Below are positions 27,801 to 36,391 of a stretch of DNA of 64,000 bases, piece after piece (the first letter of the stretch is position 1; every line of letters begins with the position of its first letter). This DNA comes from JBKBIP01 sp046297495 (GTDB taxonomy: Bacteria; Planctomycetota; Planctomycetia; Gemmatales; Gemmataceae). The translations under genes and the position numbers were made by a program. A model generated the notes under the pieces. It did no database searches. It was not told the origin of the DNA and saw only the letters and a program-made list of their open reading frames with translations. The stretch is from positions 62,001 through 126,000 of the forward strand of contig JBKBIP010000014.1 of NCBI GenBank assembly GCA_046297495.1, in the 5' to 3' direction.

Positions 27801-28087
27801 AAGCCGCCAAGTCCGGATTGTTCGATGGTCTAATCGATGATGTACGATTGTCCGAAACGGCCTTGGGAGTCGAGCATCTGCTGTTCACCGCCGAGGGAGT
27901 TAATCGTCACACGATCGGCTACTGGCCGTTCGAGGCCAAGCCCAACGTCTTCCACGACGCCAGCGGCAATGGCTTGGACATTCAGACAACCAGCCGGGCC
28001 AGCTCCCAGATCGACCCCCGCCGCGCCGCGTTGGCTGATTTCTGCCAGGTGTTGTTGAATAGCAACGAGTTTTTGTACGTGGACTGA
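24827..28087 (+). CDS. Secreted PSCyt1-DUF1549-DUF1553 protein with LamG-like insertion
   Basis: 1086 residues. The signal peptide (LLATGGVLMGLALPVAASA) is followed by a planctomycete cytochrome-like PSCyt1 domain with haem motif CHKCH and GPDKQRGGLRLDSRSAL. The DUF1549 domain has HPIDRFILQRLRAEKLTPAG, SPRYGERWARHWLDLVRYAD and the second CxxCH in LGMQCARCHDHKFDPI. A helical charged linker precedes DUF1553 (LTRPDNPLIARVMVNRIWQY, FGQGLAANASDFGKLGEPPT). A concanavalin/LamG-like module at about residues 830-1050 is inserted before the C-terminal FCQVLLNSNEFLYVD. Paired with the DUF1501 gene 54 nt downstream, as is usual in the phylum. The role is unproven; proposed functions involve polymer or sulfated-polysaccharide use. 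Confidence 0.95.
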   Translation: MMGQASHHADTATSGRHLVPLLATGGVLMGLALPVAASAPTTEPARFFENRVRPLLVEHCHKCHGPDKQRGGLRLDSRSALLEGGDTGPAIVPGQPAESLLIQAIRHEGLEMPPSGQLPEADIATLTAWVQMGAPWPGAEATASKRRGSRITDEDRAYWAFQPVREPAVPDVADNHWSQHPIDRFILQRLRAEKLTPAGEADKITLIRRLYFDLIGLPPTPREVEDFVADTASDAYEKLVDRLLASPRYGERWARHWLDLVRYADSDGYRIDDYRPTAWLYRDYVIKSFNEDKPYDRFVQEQIAGDELFPGDPEALVATGFMRHWIYEYNNRDVIGHWDIILNDITDTTGDVFLGLGMQCARCHDHKFDPILQKDYYRLQAFFAPIWPRDDLPAATAEEIQAYQKQLAVWESKTADLRQQIDAIEARYRQSAAETAIDKFPEDVQAMIRKPVSQRTPLEHQLAELAYRQIDYEFNRLERHMKGDDKEKVIALRKQLAAFDKDKPTPLPLALAVTDVGPHAPPVYIPKKGKEPIAPGFLSVLDESPAAIAPLPDVPHSTGRRAALAHWLTRPDNPLIARVMVNRIWQYHFGQGLAANASDFGKLGEPPTHPELLDWLATRFVRDGWSFKKMHRLLVTSATYRQSTRHPQAEQCRLKDPGNRLYWRGHTRRLDAEQIRDAVLSVTGELDLKAGGPGVISSVPRRTIYTRVLRNTRDPLLDVFDLPQFFSSTSSRDTTTTPVQSLLLINSQMMLLRGKAFAQRLESEAGSLTSSADARRHVERAYRLAFQREPEPEEIAAALTFLRDQARRINPTEAGSAEAAFLYDKLPFRDGQAAVLTPDGPQSLFEVPHHDRLPASDFTIEAFVRLNSIYDSGSVRTIAAKWDSNIKNPGWAFGVTGKGSRRKPQTLVLQLIGKKTDGAFGEEAIFSDQHIELNKPYYVAASVKLAGNEPGSVTFYVKDLSNDDEPLLTARVTHAITGGFANRLPMTLGGRQAAKSGLFDGLIDDVRLSETALGVEHLLFTAEGVNRHTIGYWPFEAKPNVFHDASGNGLDIQTTSRASSQIDPRRAALADFCQVLLNSNEFLYVD

Positions 28088-28141
28088 CGCGCGCAACGCT
28101 CGCCTGTGGCTCACTCGCTTAAACTGGATAGGTGATGAATC

Positions 28142-29602
28142 ATGCTTGACAATCATTACGTTCCTCACATCCCGCACCACGAGCCACTGACCACGCGCCG
28201 TGATTTCTTGTTGCGAGGTGGGGCTGGTTTTGGCGCGCTGGCATTGGCGTCGTTGCTGCAGGGGAAATCTGCCGCGGCGCAACCCCCGCGCCCCGGCTTT
28301 GTCTCCCCCTTGTCTCCCAAGAAGGCGCATCTCACGCCGCGCGCCAAAAGCGTCATCTTCCTGTTTATGGAAGGTGGGCCGAGCCATATGGATTTGTTCG
28401 ATCCCAAACCGTTGCTCAACAAATTGGCGGGCAAGCCCTTGCCAGACAGCTTCGGCACCGTGATCACGCCGATGGGGGAATCGCGCTCGCCGCTACTGGC
28501 ATCCAAGCGACAATGGAAGCAGCACGGCCAAAGCGGCATCTGGGTGTCCGATTGGTTGCCGCACATCGCCGAGTGCGTCGATGATATTACCGTGCTCCGC
28601 TCTTGCTGGGCCGATGGCATCAACCACTCGGCGGGGGTGTGCCAGATGAACACCGGCTCGATCCTGGGGGGCCGGCCGTCGCTGGGAAGCTGGGTCAGTT
28701 ACGGTTTGGGGACGGAGAACCAGAATCTGCCTGCGTTTGTCGTTATGCAAGACAATACCTCGTCGGTGGTGAACGGCCCGCGCAATTGGAGCGCCGGCTT
28801 CATGCCCGCCGTATATCAAGGTATCCGCATTCAGGGCGGGACCGAACCGATTCCCAACCTGAACACCCCCGAAGGTGTCACCGACGCGCAACAGCGTGGC
28901 AAGCTCGATTTTCTGAACCGGCTCAATCGCCGTTACGCCGACCTGCACCCCGAACAAACCGAGCTAGAAGCCCGCATCGCCAGCTATGAATTGGCCTTCC
29001 GCATGCAGGCGACCGCCCCGGAAGCGGTGGACCTCAGCGACGAAACCGAAGCCACCAAGCGGCTCTACGGCATGGACCAAAAGGAAACCGCCACCTTTGG
29101 CCGACTCTGCTTGCTGTCTCGGCGGCTGGTCGAGCGCGGCGTCCGCTTCGTGCAGCTGTATCATGGCGCCGGCAGCAAGTGGGACGCGCACACCAACATC
29201 GAGAAAAATCACGGCGAGCTGTGCCGGGCCATGGATTTGCCGGTGGCCGGCTTGCTCAAGGACTTGAAACAGCGCGGCTTGCTCGAAGAAACCCTGGTCG
29301 TTTGGGGGGGTGAATTTGGCCGAACGCCGATGTCGGAAAAAGGGAACGGCCGCGACCACAACCCCACCGGCTTTACCATGTGGCTAGCCGGCGGCGGCGT
29401 GCAAGGGGGCCAAGTCATCGGCGAAACCGACGAACTCGGCCTGCGCGCCGTGACCGACCGCTTACACGTCCATGACTTCCACGCGACCATTCTCTGGCTC
29501 TTGGGTCTGGATCATATGGAACTGGTCTATCTCCACAAAGGCCGCCCCGAACGCCCCACCCTGAATGAAGGCGAACCACACCGGGCGGTCGCGGGGGGGT
29601 AG
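28142..29602 (+). CDS. DUF1501 protein with Tat signal
   Basis: 486 residues related to alkaline phosphatase/sulfatase-fold proteins. The N-terminus has a twin-arginine signal (TTRRDFLLRGGAGFGALALA). The mature part shows VIFLFMEGGPSHMDLFDPKP, WADGINHSAGVCQMNTGS, LYHGAGSKWDAHTNIEKNH, VWGGEFGRTPMSEKGNGRDH and the C-terminal VHDFHATILWLLGLDH. These carry the His/Asp residues conserved in the family. It is exported folded, consistent with a metal cofactor. The upstream haem-motif gene is its constant partner in Planctomycetes, so the two probably act on the same substrate. Confidence 0.95.
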   Translation: MLDNHYVPHIPHHEPLTTRRDFLLRGGAGFGALALASLLQGKSAAAQPPRPGFVSPLSPKKAHLTPRAKSVIFLFMEGGPSHMDLFDPKPLLNKLAGKPLPDSFGTVITPMGESRSPLLASKRQWKQHGQSGIWVSDWLPHIAECVDDITVLRSCWADGINHSAGVCQMNTGSILGGRPSLGSWVSYGLGTENQNLPAFVVMQDNTSSVVNGPRNWSAGFMPAVYQGIRIQGGTEPIPNLNTPEGVTDAQQRGKLDFLNRLNRRYADLHPEQTELEARIASYELAFRMQATAPEAVDLSDETEATKRLYGMDQKETATFGRLCLLSRRLVERGVRFVQLYHGAGSKWDAHTNIEKNHGELCRAMDLPVAGLLKDLKQRGLLEETLVVWGGEFGRTPMSEKGNGRDHNPTGFTMWLAGGGVQGGQVIGETDELGLRAVTDRLHVHDFHATILWLLGLDHMELVYLHKGRPERPTLNEGEPHRAVAGG

Positions 29603-29790
29603 GTTCAGGAGTCATTTTTTCGTTAAGGCGCGCGGCGCGAAATAGTATTTGCCGCTTGTTTCTAAGGCTTGGTGCTGATGTCGTCTTTTAGTAAAGTGAC
29701 CAACACTCCAAGCGAGCATTGACGATCTTCATCTCGGCCTTCGCGCTCTCCTCTTGATCAATAGATCAATATTCCCGTTTCCCGTTCTTG

Positions 29791-29821
29791 TTGGCACCGG
29801 ACAATGATTTTGGGATATACT
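29791..29821 (+). promoter_or_regulatory. Candidate promoter of the ConA-like/oxidoreductase gene pair
   Basis: TTGGCA at 29791-29796 and TATACT at 29816-29821, with a long 19-bp spacer. It lies 53 nt before the start of the next gene, and nothing else stands out in the 29603-29873 gap. Confidence 0.35.
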
Positions 29822-29873
29822 ATGCGTGCCTGGTCGTATCCTTCCAGACCTTCACCACAAGGAGAACTAAACG

Positions 29874-30566
29874 ATGTATCGTCGCTGGGGCCTTCTGCTC
29901 TTGGCGGCTGCTGGGTTGCTCATCGGGCGACTTGGGGCCAGCGCGGATGACAAAACCACGTCCGGCACGTTGCCGCTGCTCATCTCGGAGGATTTCGAGA
30001 AAGGGGCAGCCCGCTGGGAACCGACCGATCCCAAGGCTTGGAAGATCGTCGCCACCGACCAAGGAAACGTCTTCAGCCAGTTTCAGCAGAGCCAGTACAA
30101 GCCGCCCCACCGCAGCCCGTACAACATTGCCTTGCTGAAGGATGTCATCGTCGGCGACTTCGTCCTGGAGGCCAAGGTGCAAAGCACGGGCCGGGACAAT
30201 CCGCACCGCGACATGTGCTTGTTCTTCGGCTACCAGGACCCCGCTCACTTCTACTACGTGCATCTCGGCAAGAAGACCGACGACCGGGCCAATCAAATCT
30301 TCATCGTCAACGCCGCCGATCGCACCAAGATTTCGACGAAGACGACGCCAGGGACGAATTGGACGGAAGGCTGGCATCGCGTCAAAATCACCCGCAATGT
30401 GCAGGATGGCGCCATGGCCATCTATTTCGACGACATGAAGGAGCCAGCGATGACCGCCACTGACAAAACCTTCACCTGGGGGCGCGTCGGCATCGGCTCG
30501 TTCGACGACTCCGGCAACTGGGACGACATCAAACTGTATGGCATCCGTGTGGAAGCGAAGAAGTAA
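29874..30566 (+). CDS. Secreted concanavalin-like (DUF1080-related) protein
   Basis: 230 residues. The signal peptide is RRWGLLLLAAAGLLIGRLGA. A single beta-sandwich domain follows: LLISEDFEKGAARWEPTD, WKIVATDQGNVFSQF, FVLEAKVQSTGRDNPHRDMC, FYYVHLGKKTDDRANQIFIV and WHRVKITRNVQDGAMAIYFD, then VGIGSFDDSGNWDDIKLYGI. The order of strands resembles DUF1080/LamG proteins and glycan-binding lectins, but no catalytic residues can be named. AAGGAG precedes the ATG. It is 12 nt upstream of the secreted oxidoreductase, so the two form an operon. Confidence 0.8.
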   Translation: MYRRWGLLLLAAAGLLIGRLGASADDKTTSGTLPLLISEDFEKGAARWEPTDPKAWKIVATDQGNVFSQFQQSQYKPPHRSPYNIALLKDVIVGDFVLEAKVQSTGRDNPHRDMCLFFGYQDPAHFYYVHLGKKTDDRANQIFIVNAADRTKISTKTTPGTNWTEGWHRVKITRNVQDGAMAIYFDDMKEPAMTATDKTFTWGRVGIGSFDDSGNWDDIKLYGIRVEAKK

Positions 30567-30578
30567 AGGGACAATAAC

Positions 30579-31616
30579 ATGACACAAAAATTTGGGTTCG
30601 GCGGTGCGCTGCTGGCTCTGCTGTTCGCTCTGGCCGCCCCACTATCGGCCCAAGACAATGCCCAGCCGCTGCGGGCCGGCATCATTGGCTTGGATACGTC
30701 GCACGTGATCGCCTTCACGCGCCTGCTCAACGATCCCAACGCCAAGGGGGAATTGGCCGGCGTCCGGGTGGTGGCGGCCTATCCGGGTGGCAGTCCCGAC
30801 ATCCCCGCCAGCCGCGACCGCTTGGAAGGCTACACCACCCAGCTGCGCGACAAGTTCGGCGTCGAGATCGTCCCCACCATCGAGGACTTGCTCAAGAAGG
30901 TCGATGTCGTGCTGCTCGAAAGCGTTGATGGCCGACCGCACTTGCGCCAGGTTATCCCCGTGTTGAAGGCCCGCAAGCCAGTCTTTATTGACAAGCCCGT
31001 GGCGGGATCACTGGCCGACGCCGTTGCCATTTACGAATTGGCCAAGCAATACGACACTCCTTGTTTCTCCAGCTCGTCGTTGCGCTTCGCGCCGGGCATT
31101 CTGGGTATGCGCCATGATCCCAAGGTAGGGGAAGTGCTCGGCTGCGACGCTTACGGCCCGTGCTCGTTGGAAGAGCATCACCCCGATTTGTTCTGGTACG
31201 GCATCCACGGCGTCGAGACGTTGTTCACCATCATGGGGACCGGCTGCGCGAAAGTCTCCCGCGCGCACACGAAGGATTATGACTTCGTCACCGGCGTCTG
31301 GAACGATGGCCGAATCGGCACCTTTCGCGGCATCCGCAAGGGAAAATCGGGATACGGCGCCACGGTCTTCGGCACGCAGGGAATCGCCCCCAGCGGCGGC
31401 TACGGGGGTTATGAGCCATTAGTGGTGGAGATTTGCCGATTCTTCCGCACTGGCAAGCCGCCGGTCAGCGCCGCGGAAACGCTGGAAATCTTCGCCTTCA
31501 TGGAAGCCGCCGACGAGAGTAAACGCCAAGGAGGCGCCCCGGTGTCCATCGCCAGCGTCCTGGCCCAAGCGCGCGACCAGGCCGCCCAACGACTGAAAAA
31601 TCTCAATGATCAATAA
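30579..31616 (+). CDS. Secreted Gfo/Idh/MocA-family oxidoreductase
   Basis: 345 residues with a Rossmann N-domain and the GFO/IDH alpha/beta C-domain. The signal peptide (FGGALLALLFALAAPLSA) is followed by LRAGIIGLDTSHVIAFTRLL, a Rossmann start in which the usual GxGxxG is degenerate (GIIGLDTSH). VVLLESVDGRPHLRQ and the signature KARKPVFIDKPVAGS (the EKP-type lysine) follow. The HHPDLFWYGIHGVETLF helix carries a likely catalytic His. NAD(P)-dependent enzymes outside the cytoplasm need a tightly held cofactor, and exported members of this family are common in Planctomycetes. It is coupled with the upstream ConA-like gene. Confidence 0.88.
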   Translation: MTQKFGFGGALLALLFALAAPLSAQDNAQPLRAGIIGLDTSHVIAFTRLLNDPNAKGELAGVRVVAAYPGGSPDIPASRDRLEGYTTQLRDKFGVEIVPTIEDLLKKVDVVLLESVDGRPHLRQVIPVLKARKPVFIDKPVAGSLADAVAIYELAKQYDTPCFSSSSLRFAPGILGMRHDPKVGEVLGCDAYGPCSLEEHHPDLFWYGIHGVETLFTIMGTGCAKVSRAHTKDYDFVTGVWNDGRIGTFRGIRKGKSGYGATVFGTQGIAPSGGYGGYEPLVVEICRFFRTGKPPVSAAETLEIFAFMEAADESKRQGGAPVSIASVLAQARDQAAQRLKNLNDQ

Positions 31617-32116
31617 GTTGTTTCATGCGCTACAAAGACAACGGGATCATTGAACAAAGCGAGCGGGGTGCGTCCGTCCCTCGGTGACGCGCGTCGCCAG
31701 GGAGCGGACCACCGCCGCCGCCGCCTGCCAGCACCCTATCTCAACAGCTTTTTCACACCAGAATGGACGGCGTTCTCAAAACCGGATTCGGAAGCACGAG
31801 TCTTACTTATTAAACAAATCGACACAACCGATATAACTTGTGCAATCTGAAAATCAACGGGACACGCTTTCACGAGGGGCGAACGGTCGCGCGGGGGAGC
31901 CGAACAGTCCATAGGTCAAATTGCCTACGTTTCCCAGCAGGCGTGGTATGCGACTCTTGAGGAACTCTTGGCAACACGCCCCGTCCAGTGAAGCAAAGTC
32001 GAGTTCGCTTTCGTGAGACAAATTCACATCACACAATGCTTGGTTCTTGTCCAATTTGCAAACAACCGGAGTTGAGGCAAGGAAAAAAAAGTGGGTAGGG
32101 ACACCCGGAGGTAGTC
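31617..32116. other. 500-bp intergenic region, nothing convincing
   Basis: Two open frames of 66 codons exist (31650-31850 plus, 31854-32054 minus), but neither has a Shine-Dalgarno site or recognisable sequence. A GC-rich segment at about 31670-31735 can fold (GTCCGTCCCT against AGGGAGCGGAC) and may end the preceding transcript. GGAGG before 32117 belongs to the next gene. Confidence 0.5.
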
Positions 32117-33298
32117 ATGAAGCAGCGCGTCAAACCCGGTGGCTTGGGCTGGTTGGTGATTGGCATGGTGGCAAGCACGACGGGCTGCGCGCTACACTCC
32201 CAGCATTTCCCGCATGGAATTCCGGGTACCGTTTCGGAGGGGGTTAGCGCGCCCGTCGTGGGCGACCCGATGCGGAATGCCGACACACCTATTCCAACTG
32301 GCTTACCCATCTCGACAACAGCCAGGCGGGCCGATGTTTCCTATAGCTCCGGGAATGCGGCGGAACCGTGGATTTCGGAAATCGGCGTCTCCAATGACCC
32401 CCTTTCCCCAACCCCTTTCCCACTCACCAGGGGGACCGGGACTTTTGCGACAGGCTGCGAGTGTTGGATCGACCCCATTCACCAAAGTCCAGCGTGGACG
32501 AGAGACCATTTCGTGAACGCCGAAGCGGCTCTGGTGTTCCCGCGCTGGAGCGGCCTGTTCGTCGCTCCCGTGCCGCTGGCGGATGATGAAGACGTGGTGT
32601 CCGCGGTGGTGCGGAACAGCCGGCTCAACGCGACGGTCTCGCCGTGGCTCCAACTGGGATTCTTCCGTTTTGGTTCCGGTTATGGGGAACTGGTGTTTGA
32701 TTATCGCTTCTTGGCTTCGGAAGGCTCGCAGACCGTGCCGCTGCTCGAAACGGAAGACGCCTTGCGGCTTCGCAGCCGACTGAATCTTCAGACATTTGGC
32801 ATCGACTACGTGCGCAACGACATCGAGCTGCCCTGCGGAGCGACCGTGAATTGGAACTTAGGGGGTTACTTGCAAGTGGTCTTCTTCGACACGCAATCTT
32901 ATGTCGAGGATTTATTCCAACATGTCAGCAATTATTTTTTTGGCGCCGGGCCGCGGTTCGGAGTCGGGCTGACGCAGCCGCTGACGCCTGGACTCAGCCT
33001 GTTCGCTCATGGGAATGCCGCGTGGATGGTGGGATACAACGTCACGCAAAATTTCACGGTCGAGATCAACGATCCCGAAAATGGTGTGCTGTCGGGGGAA
33101 TTGGACCGCGAACGCTCCATCGGCAGCCCTTGGTGGGCTGCACGAACTGGCTTGACGTGGACACCCGCGAGATGGCCGACCGCGCGCTTCCAGGGCGGCT
33201 ACCAGTTTGAGCAATGGTATCGACTGGGGCGAATCGGTGACTCGCGGGGAGACTTATCCGCTCATGGAATCTTCATCAATTGGGAGCTGGATTTTTAA
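32117..33298 (+). CDS. Outer-membrane beta-barrel lipoprotein-like protein (BBP7-like)
   Basis: 393 residues. The N-terminus LGWLVIGMVASTTGCALHSQ has a lipobox-like ASTTGC. A low-complexity spacer and CECWIDPIHQSP follow, then FVNAEAALVFPRWSG opens a barrel of alternating strands (LGFFRFGSGYGELVFDYRF, FGIDYVRNDIELP). The protein ends in FINWELDF, with the C-terminal aromatic residue seen in outer-membrane barrels. The pattern resembles the BBP7 barrel family of Planctomycetes. It precedes the TolC-adaptor-RND genes on the same strand and may be an accessory of that system. No enzymatic motif is seen. Confidence 0.75.
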   Translation: MKQRVKPGGLGWLVIGMVASTTGCALHSQHFPHGIPGTVSEGVSAPVVGDPMRNADTPIPTGLPISTTARRADVSYSSGNAAEPWISEIGVSNDPLSPTPFPLTRGTGTFATGCECWIDPIHQSPAWTRDHFVNAEAALVFPRWSGLFVAPVPLADDEDVVSAVVRNSRLNATVSPWLQLGFFRFGSGYGELVFDYRFLASEGSQTVPLLETEDALRLRSRLNLQTFGIDYVRNDIELPCGATVNWNLGGYLQVVFFDTQSYVEDLFQHVSNYFFGAGPRFGVGLTQPLTPGLSLFAHGNAAWMVGYNVTQNFTVEINDPENGVLSGELDRERSIGSPWWAARTGLTWTPARWPTARFQGGYQFEQWYRLGRIGDSRGDLSAHGIFINWELDF

Positions 33299-33441
33299 CA
33301 CCGCCATGGGGGAACTGTAGGTTTCACTGGGGTAGTCTGTCCCTGGACAGCTTCGCCGCGCCGCAACCCAGCGGAACCATTCCTCGGCCATGAGAAATGC
33401 GGCGGAGCTGGACTGCCCGAAAGATTCAAGAGGTGTGGGAC

Positions 33442-35082
33442 ATGACGCGAATCGACCGATTCTCAGCCGCCGTGCGACGGTCTTGTGCTCTCGAAGTGCC
33501 GCCTGGTTGCCGAACCGTTATCCAGGGGACTTCCGCCTACGCGCGGGGACCGCTGTGGCTGGTCGTCACGGTGTTGGCCGGTTGCGCATCGGGCCAGTAT
33601 TATCCGCCCCAGTACCTGGACGCCATCCAGTCGCAGCTGCTGAGCGTGGGATCGGGGAGCAAGTCCGCCGCCGCGATCTCCCTGAAAACCGTGCTGGAGT
33701 CTGAAAGCCGCGCTGCGGATGAGGGCGTGGATGCTCCCTCATCCAGCGACATTCCAAGGCGAACGGATGTCGAGGAAGGGATCGCCGAAGACGCGGTGGA
33801 TCAACTGCCGCCGCCGCGCCCGTTGAATGACGAGGACATGGCGGCGATGGACCCCCCTTCCCGGGGATTGTCGCTAGATCAGGTTATCCAGCTCTGCTTG
33901 CTCGCCGATCCTCAACTGCGCGCCGGCTTCGAGGCGATCAACCAAGCTCATGCCGACGCCCTGACGGCGGCGCTGAAGCCCAATCCGGAATTGTTCGCCG
34001 ATATGCAATTGTTGCCGCTCACTCGTCCCTTCACGCAAGACGCAGAAGGTGGTCCGCCGCAGACCGATTACCTCGTGGCCTTTCCGATTGATTGGCTCCT
34101 CTTTGGCAAACGAGCGGCGGCGATGGCCAGCGCGGCCACGGCGGTTCGAGTTTCAGAGTCGGAGTTCGCCAACCTTATCCGGGAACGGGTTCTGGAGGCC
34201 TCCGAGGCCTATTACGACGTTTTGGAGACCAAGTCTCTAGTTCGGCTGGCCCGTCAGAATGTGGCCAACTTGGAGCGCGTCGAACAGATAACCCGCAACG
34301 CCGTCGCGGCGGGGGGCCGGCCCCAAGTGGAGCTGAGCCGGGTGCGGCTCGACTTGTTGCAGATGCAGCAGGAACTGCGCGATGCCGAAGCGGAGCTGGT
34401 AAAGGCCAAGGCCGCGCTGCGGGCGTTACTGGGCCAAAGCGATGCCGACCCGGACTTTGACGTCTCGGGGACACTGGATGCGGACTTAACGCTACAACCC
34501 CTTCCCCCTGAGGAAGCCTATCAACTCGCCGTGCGAAATCGGCCCGATTTGCAGGCGGCACGCTGGCGGATGGCCGAAGCTTCCGCTAATGTGGATGTGG
34601 AGCGCCGCAACGCCTATCCCGAAATCAAGCCCTTCGCTGGCTACACCCGCCAGTTCCAGCAAAAGGTGCTTGGACAACCAGACGCCCATTCCTGGACGTT
34701 TGGTCTGGAAATGCCTTTGCCCTTCTTTGACCGCAACCAGGGAAACCGCGCCAAAGCGGTTTCGGTCCTGGCGCAGTCTCACTACGAATGGCAATCCGCC
34801 CTAGTCGAGCTACGCGCCGAAATCGAATCCGTGACGGTGGAATTTCGCACCGCCTGGGCCAATGCCGAATCCGTCGCCGGCGAGCAACTGCGCCTGGCCC
34901 AGGAAGTCCGCGACAGTTTGAACAAGGCATACCAAGCGGGGGCCAGGCCGTTGCTCGATGTGTTGGACGCTCAGCGTCAATATAATGAGACCTATTCGTT
35001 GTTCATAACCAGTCGAGCCAACTATTGGCGGGCGGTTTACCGCTTCAACGCCGCCATTGGAAAGCAGGTGACACCCCAATGA
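33442..35082 (+). CDS. TolC-family outer-membrane efflux protein (CzcC/CusC-like)
   Basis: 546 residues from ATG 33442 (GAGG 8 nt upstream). A lipoprotein-type signal (PLWLVVTVLAGCASGQYYPP) and an acidic linker are followed by the duplicated TolC core: LSLDQVIQLCLLADPQLRAG, ALTAALKPNPELFADMQLLP, RERVLEASEAYYDVLETKSL, then EEAYQLAVRNRPDLQAARWR, AYPEIKPFAGYTRQFQ and GARPLLDVLDAQRQYNET. This forms the trimeric exit duct of an RND pump. Its stop overlaps the start of the adaptor gene by 4 nt (ATGA). Confidence 0.93.
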   Translation: MTRIDRFSAAVRRSCALEVPPGCRTVIQGTSAYARGPLWLVVTVLAGCASGQYYPPQYLDAIQSQLLSVGSGSKSAAAISLKTVLESESRAADEGVDAPSSSDIPRRTDVEEGIAEDAVDQLPPPRPLNDEDMAAMDPPSRGLSLDQVIQLCLLADPQLRAGFEAINQAHADALTAALKPNPELFADMQLLPLTRPFTQDAEGGPPQTDYLVAFPIDWLLFGKRAAAMASAATAVRVSESEFANLIRERVLEASEAYYDVLETKSLVRLARQNVANLERVEQITRNAVAAGGRPQVELSRVRLDLLQMQQELRDAEAELVKAKAALRALLGQSDADPDFDVSGTLDADLTLQPLPPEEAYQLAVRNRPDLQAARWRMAEASANVDVERRNAYPEIKPFAGYTRQFQQKVLGQPDAHSWTFGLEMPLPFFDRNQGNRAKAVSVLAQSHYEWQSALVELRAEIESVTVEFRTAWANAESVAGEQLRLAQEVRDSLNKAYQAGARPLLDVLDAQRQYNETYSLFITSRANYWRAVYRFNAAIGKQVTPQ

Positions 35083-36347
35083 GTCACATCCCAACAGACA
35101 ACCAAGCATCATGGGACGCGCGGCAAGAGCAACCGCGACCGATGAAGCCTACTTCTTCCAAAGAGATGCTTCTCCCAGCGGCGTCCGCTCCCAACTCGTC
35201 TTCCCGTTGGGAGCGCGTTTCCCTGGGCTTTCAGATCATCGTGTCGCTGGCCATCGCCGGCGGCGTGCTGGCCTATTTGCTCTGGTTCACGCCGAGTCCC
35301 CCGGATTCCCCGGCGGAGCGTCCTTCCCCCATCATTGAGGATGTCGTGCGGGTCGTCAAACCGGGAGTCATCCAGGTACGTCCCGACACGCCGTTGGATA
35401 GCAAACTCCATGTGGTTCCGATCCAGGCCCGGACCATCCGCTCGCCGATTCTGACTGTGACAGGTCGGACGTTGGCGAGCCTACGATCGGAGTCATCCGA
35501 TGCCCCTTCCCACTGGCAGTTCGCCACCGGCGAGCTACTCGCTCTCTTCACCGATTGGGAAAGCGCGCTGGCGGACATCGAATTTCAAGAAGAGCAGTTG
35601 GTTTCCGTGCGTGAGCTGGCCAAGGCCCGCGTCGAGGCCCAACGCAAAGTGGTCCTGCAAATGGAAAAATTAGTCGCGGCGGGAACCGACTCGTTGAAGG
35701 ATTTGGTCGCCGAACGCAACGCCTTGGTCGAATATCAGATCGAAGGACATCGCGAAGTGCGCGAAGCCGAGACCGCCTTGAAACTGGCCCGGCGCACGGA
35801 AGCCTCCCTGGCCCGCCAACTACAACAAGCCGGCCTGGAGCCGAACATCCTGCGCGCCAAGCTGCTCGAAGGAAACGACTGGGACATCGTGGTCGCCGAG
35901 GTTCCCGAATCCCGCGCGGCCAAAGTCAGACTGGGAATGGCCTGTGAAGTCCGCTTCTTCGCTCAGCCGACCCAAACCTTCGCGGGCAAGGTGTCGGCGA
36001 TCTCTCCGGTGATCTCCAGTGAAAAGCGCGTGCTGCACGTGCAGTTCACCATCACGGACACTAGCCGGTTCGTTCGTCCCGGCATGTTCGCCCAAGTCGG
36101 TTTGGGGACGGACGAGCGCACGGTGCTCCTCATGCCTGCAGACGGGGTGTTGCATTTGGCCCGTAGTGATTACGCACTGGTGGAACTGGCTCCCAACGAG
36201 TGGCAAGTCGTCGAGATCGAGGTCGGCGCGCCGGTGGGACCAGATATTGAAGTGCTCAAGGGATTACAGACGGGAGACCGCGTTTTGGGCAAAGGGGCCA
36301 TCCTCCTCAAACCGTACATCCGTGAAGCGATCGTGCTTCTCGATTGA
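35079..36347 (+). CDS. RND efflux periplasmic adaptor (CzcB/CusB-like)
   Basis: 422 residues. After a polar N-terminus there is one membrane anchor (FQIIVSLAIAGGVLAYLLWF). A lipoyl/hairpin region follows with coiled-coil residues (EFQEEQLVSVRELAKARVEA), then barrel strands WDIVVAEVPESRAAKVRLGM and FAGKVSAISPVISSEKRVLH, the adaptor signature RPGMFAQVGLG and the final LKGLQTGDRVLGKGAILLKP. It connects the TolC duct to the RND pump across the periplasm. The start is fixed by the ATGA overlap with the tolC-like gene. Confidence 0.92.
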   Translation: MSHIPTDNQASWDARQEQPRPMKPTSSKEMLLPAASAPNSSSRWERVSLGFQIIVSLAIAGGVLAYLLWFTPSPPDSPAERPSPIIEDVVRVVKPGVIQVRPDTPLDSKLHVVPIQARTIRSPILTVTGRTLASLRSESSDAPSHWQFATGELLALFTDWESALADIEFQEEQLVSVRELAKARVEAQRKVVLQMEKLVAAGTDSLKDLVAERNALVEYQIEGHREVREAETALKLARRTEASLARQLQQAGLEPNILRAKLLEGNDWDIVVAEVPESRAAKVRLGMACEVRFFAQPTQTFAGKVSAISPVISSEKRVLHVQFTITDTSRFVRPGMFAQVGLGTDERTVLLMPADGVLHLARSDYALVELAPNEWQVVEIEVGAPVGPDIEVLKGLQTGDRVLGKGAILLKPYIREAIVLLD

Positions 36348-36391
36348 GCAGCCTTCGCTGTTTCTACGTGGAATAAGCCAAGAGGCCACTG

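Noticed and set aside
31650..32054. Two 66-codon frames on opposite strands in the 31617-32116 gap
   Set aside because: No Shine-Dalgarno sequence, no recognisable motif, one needs a TTG start.
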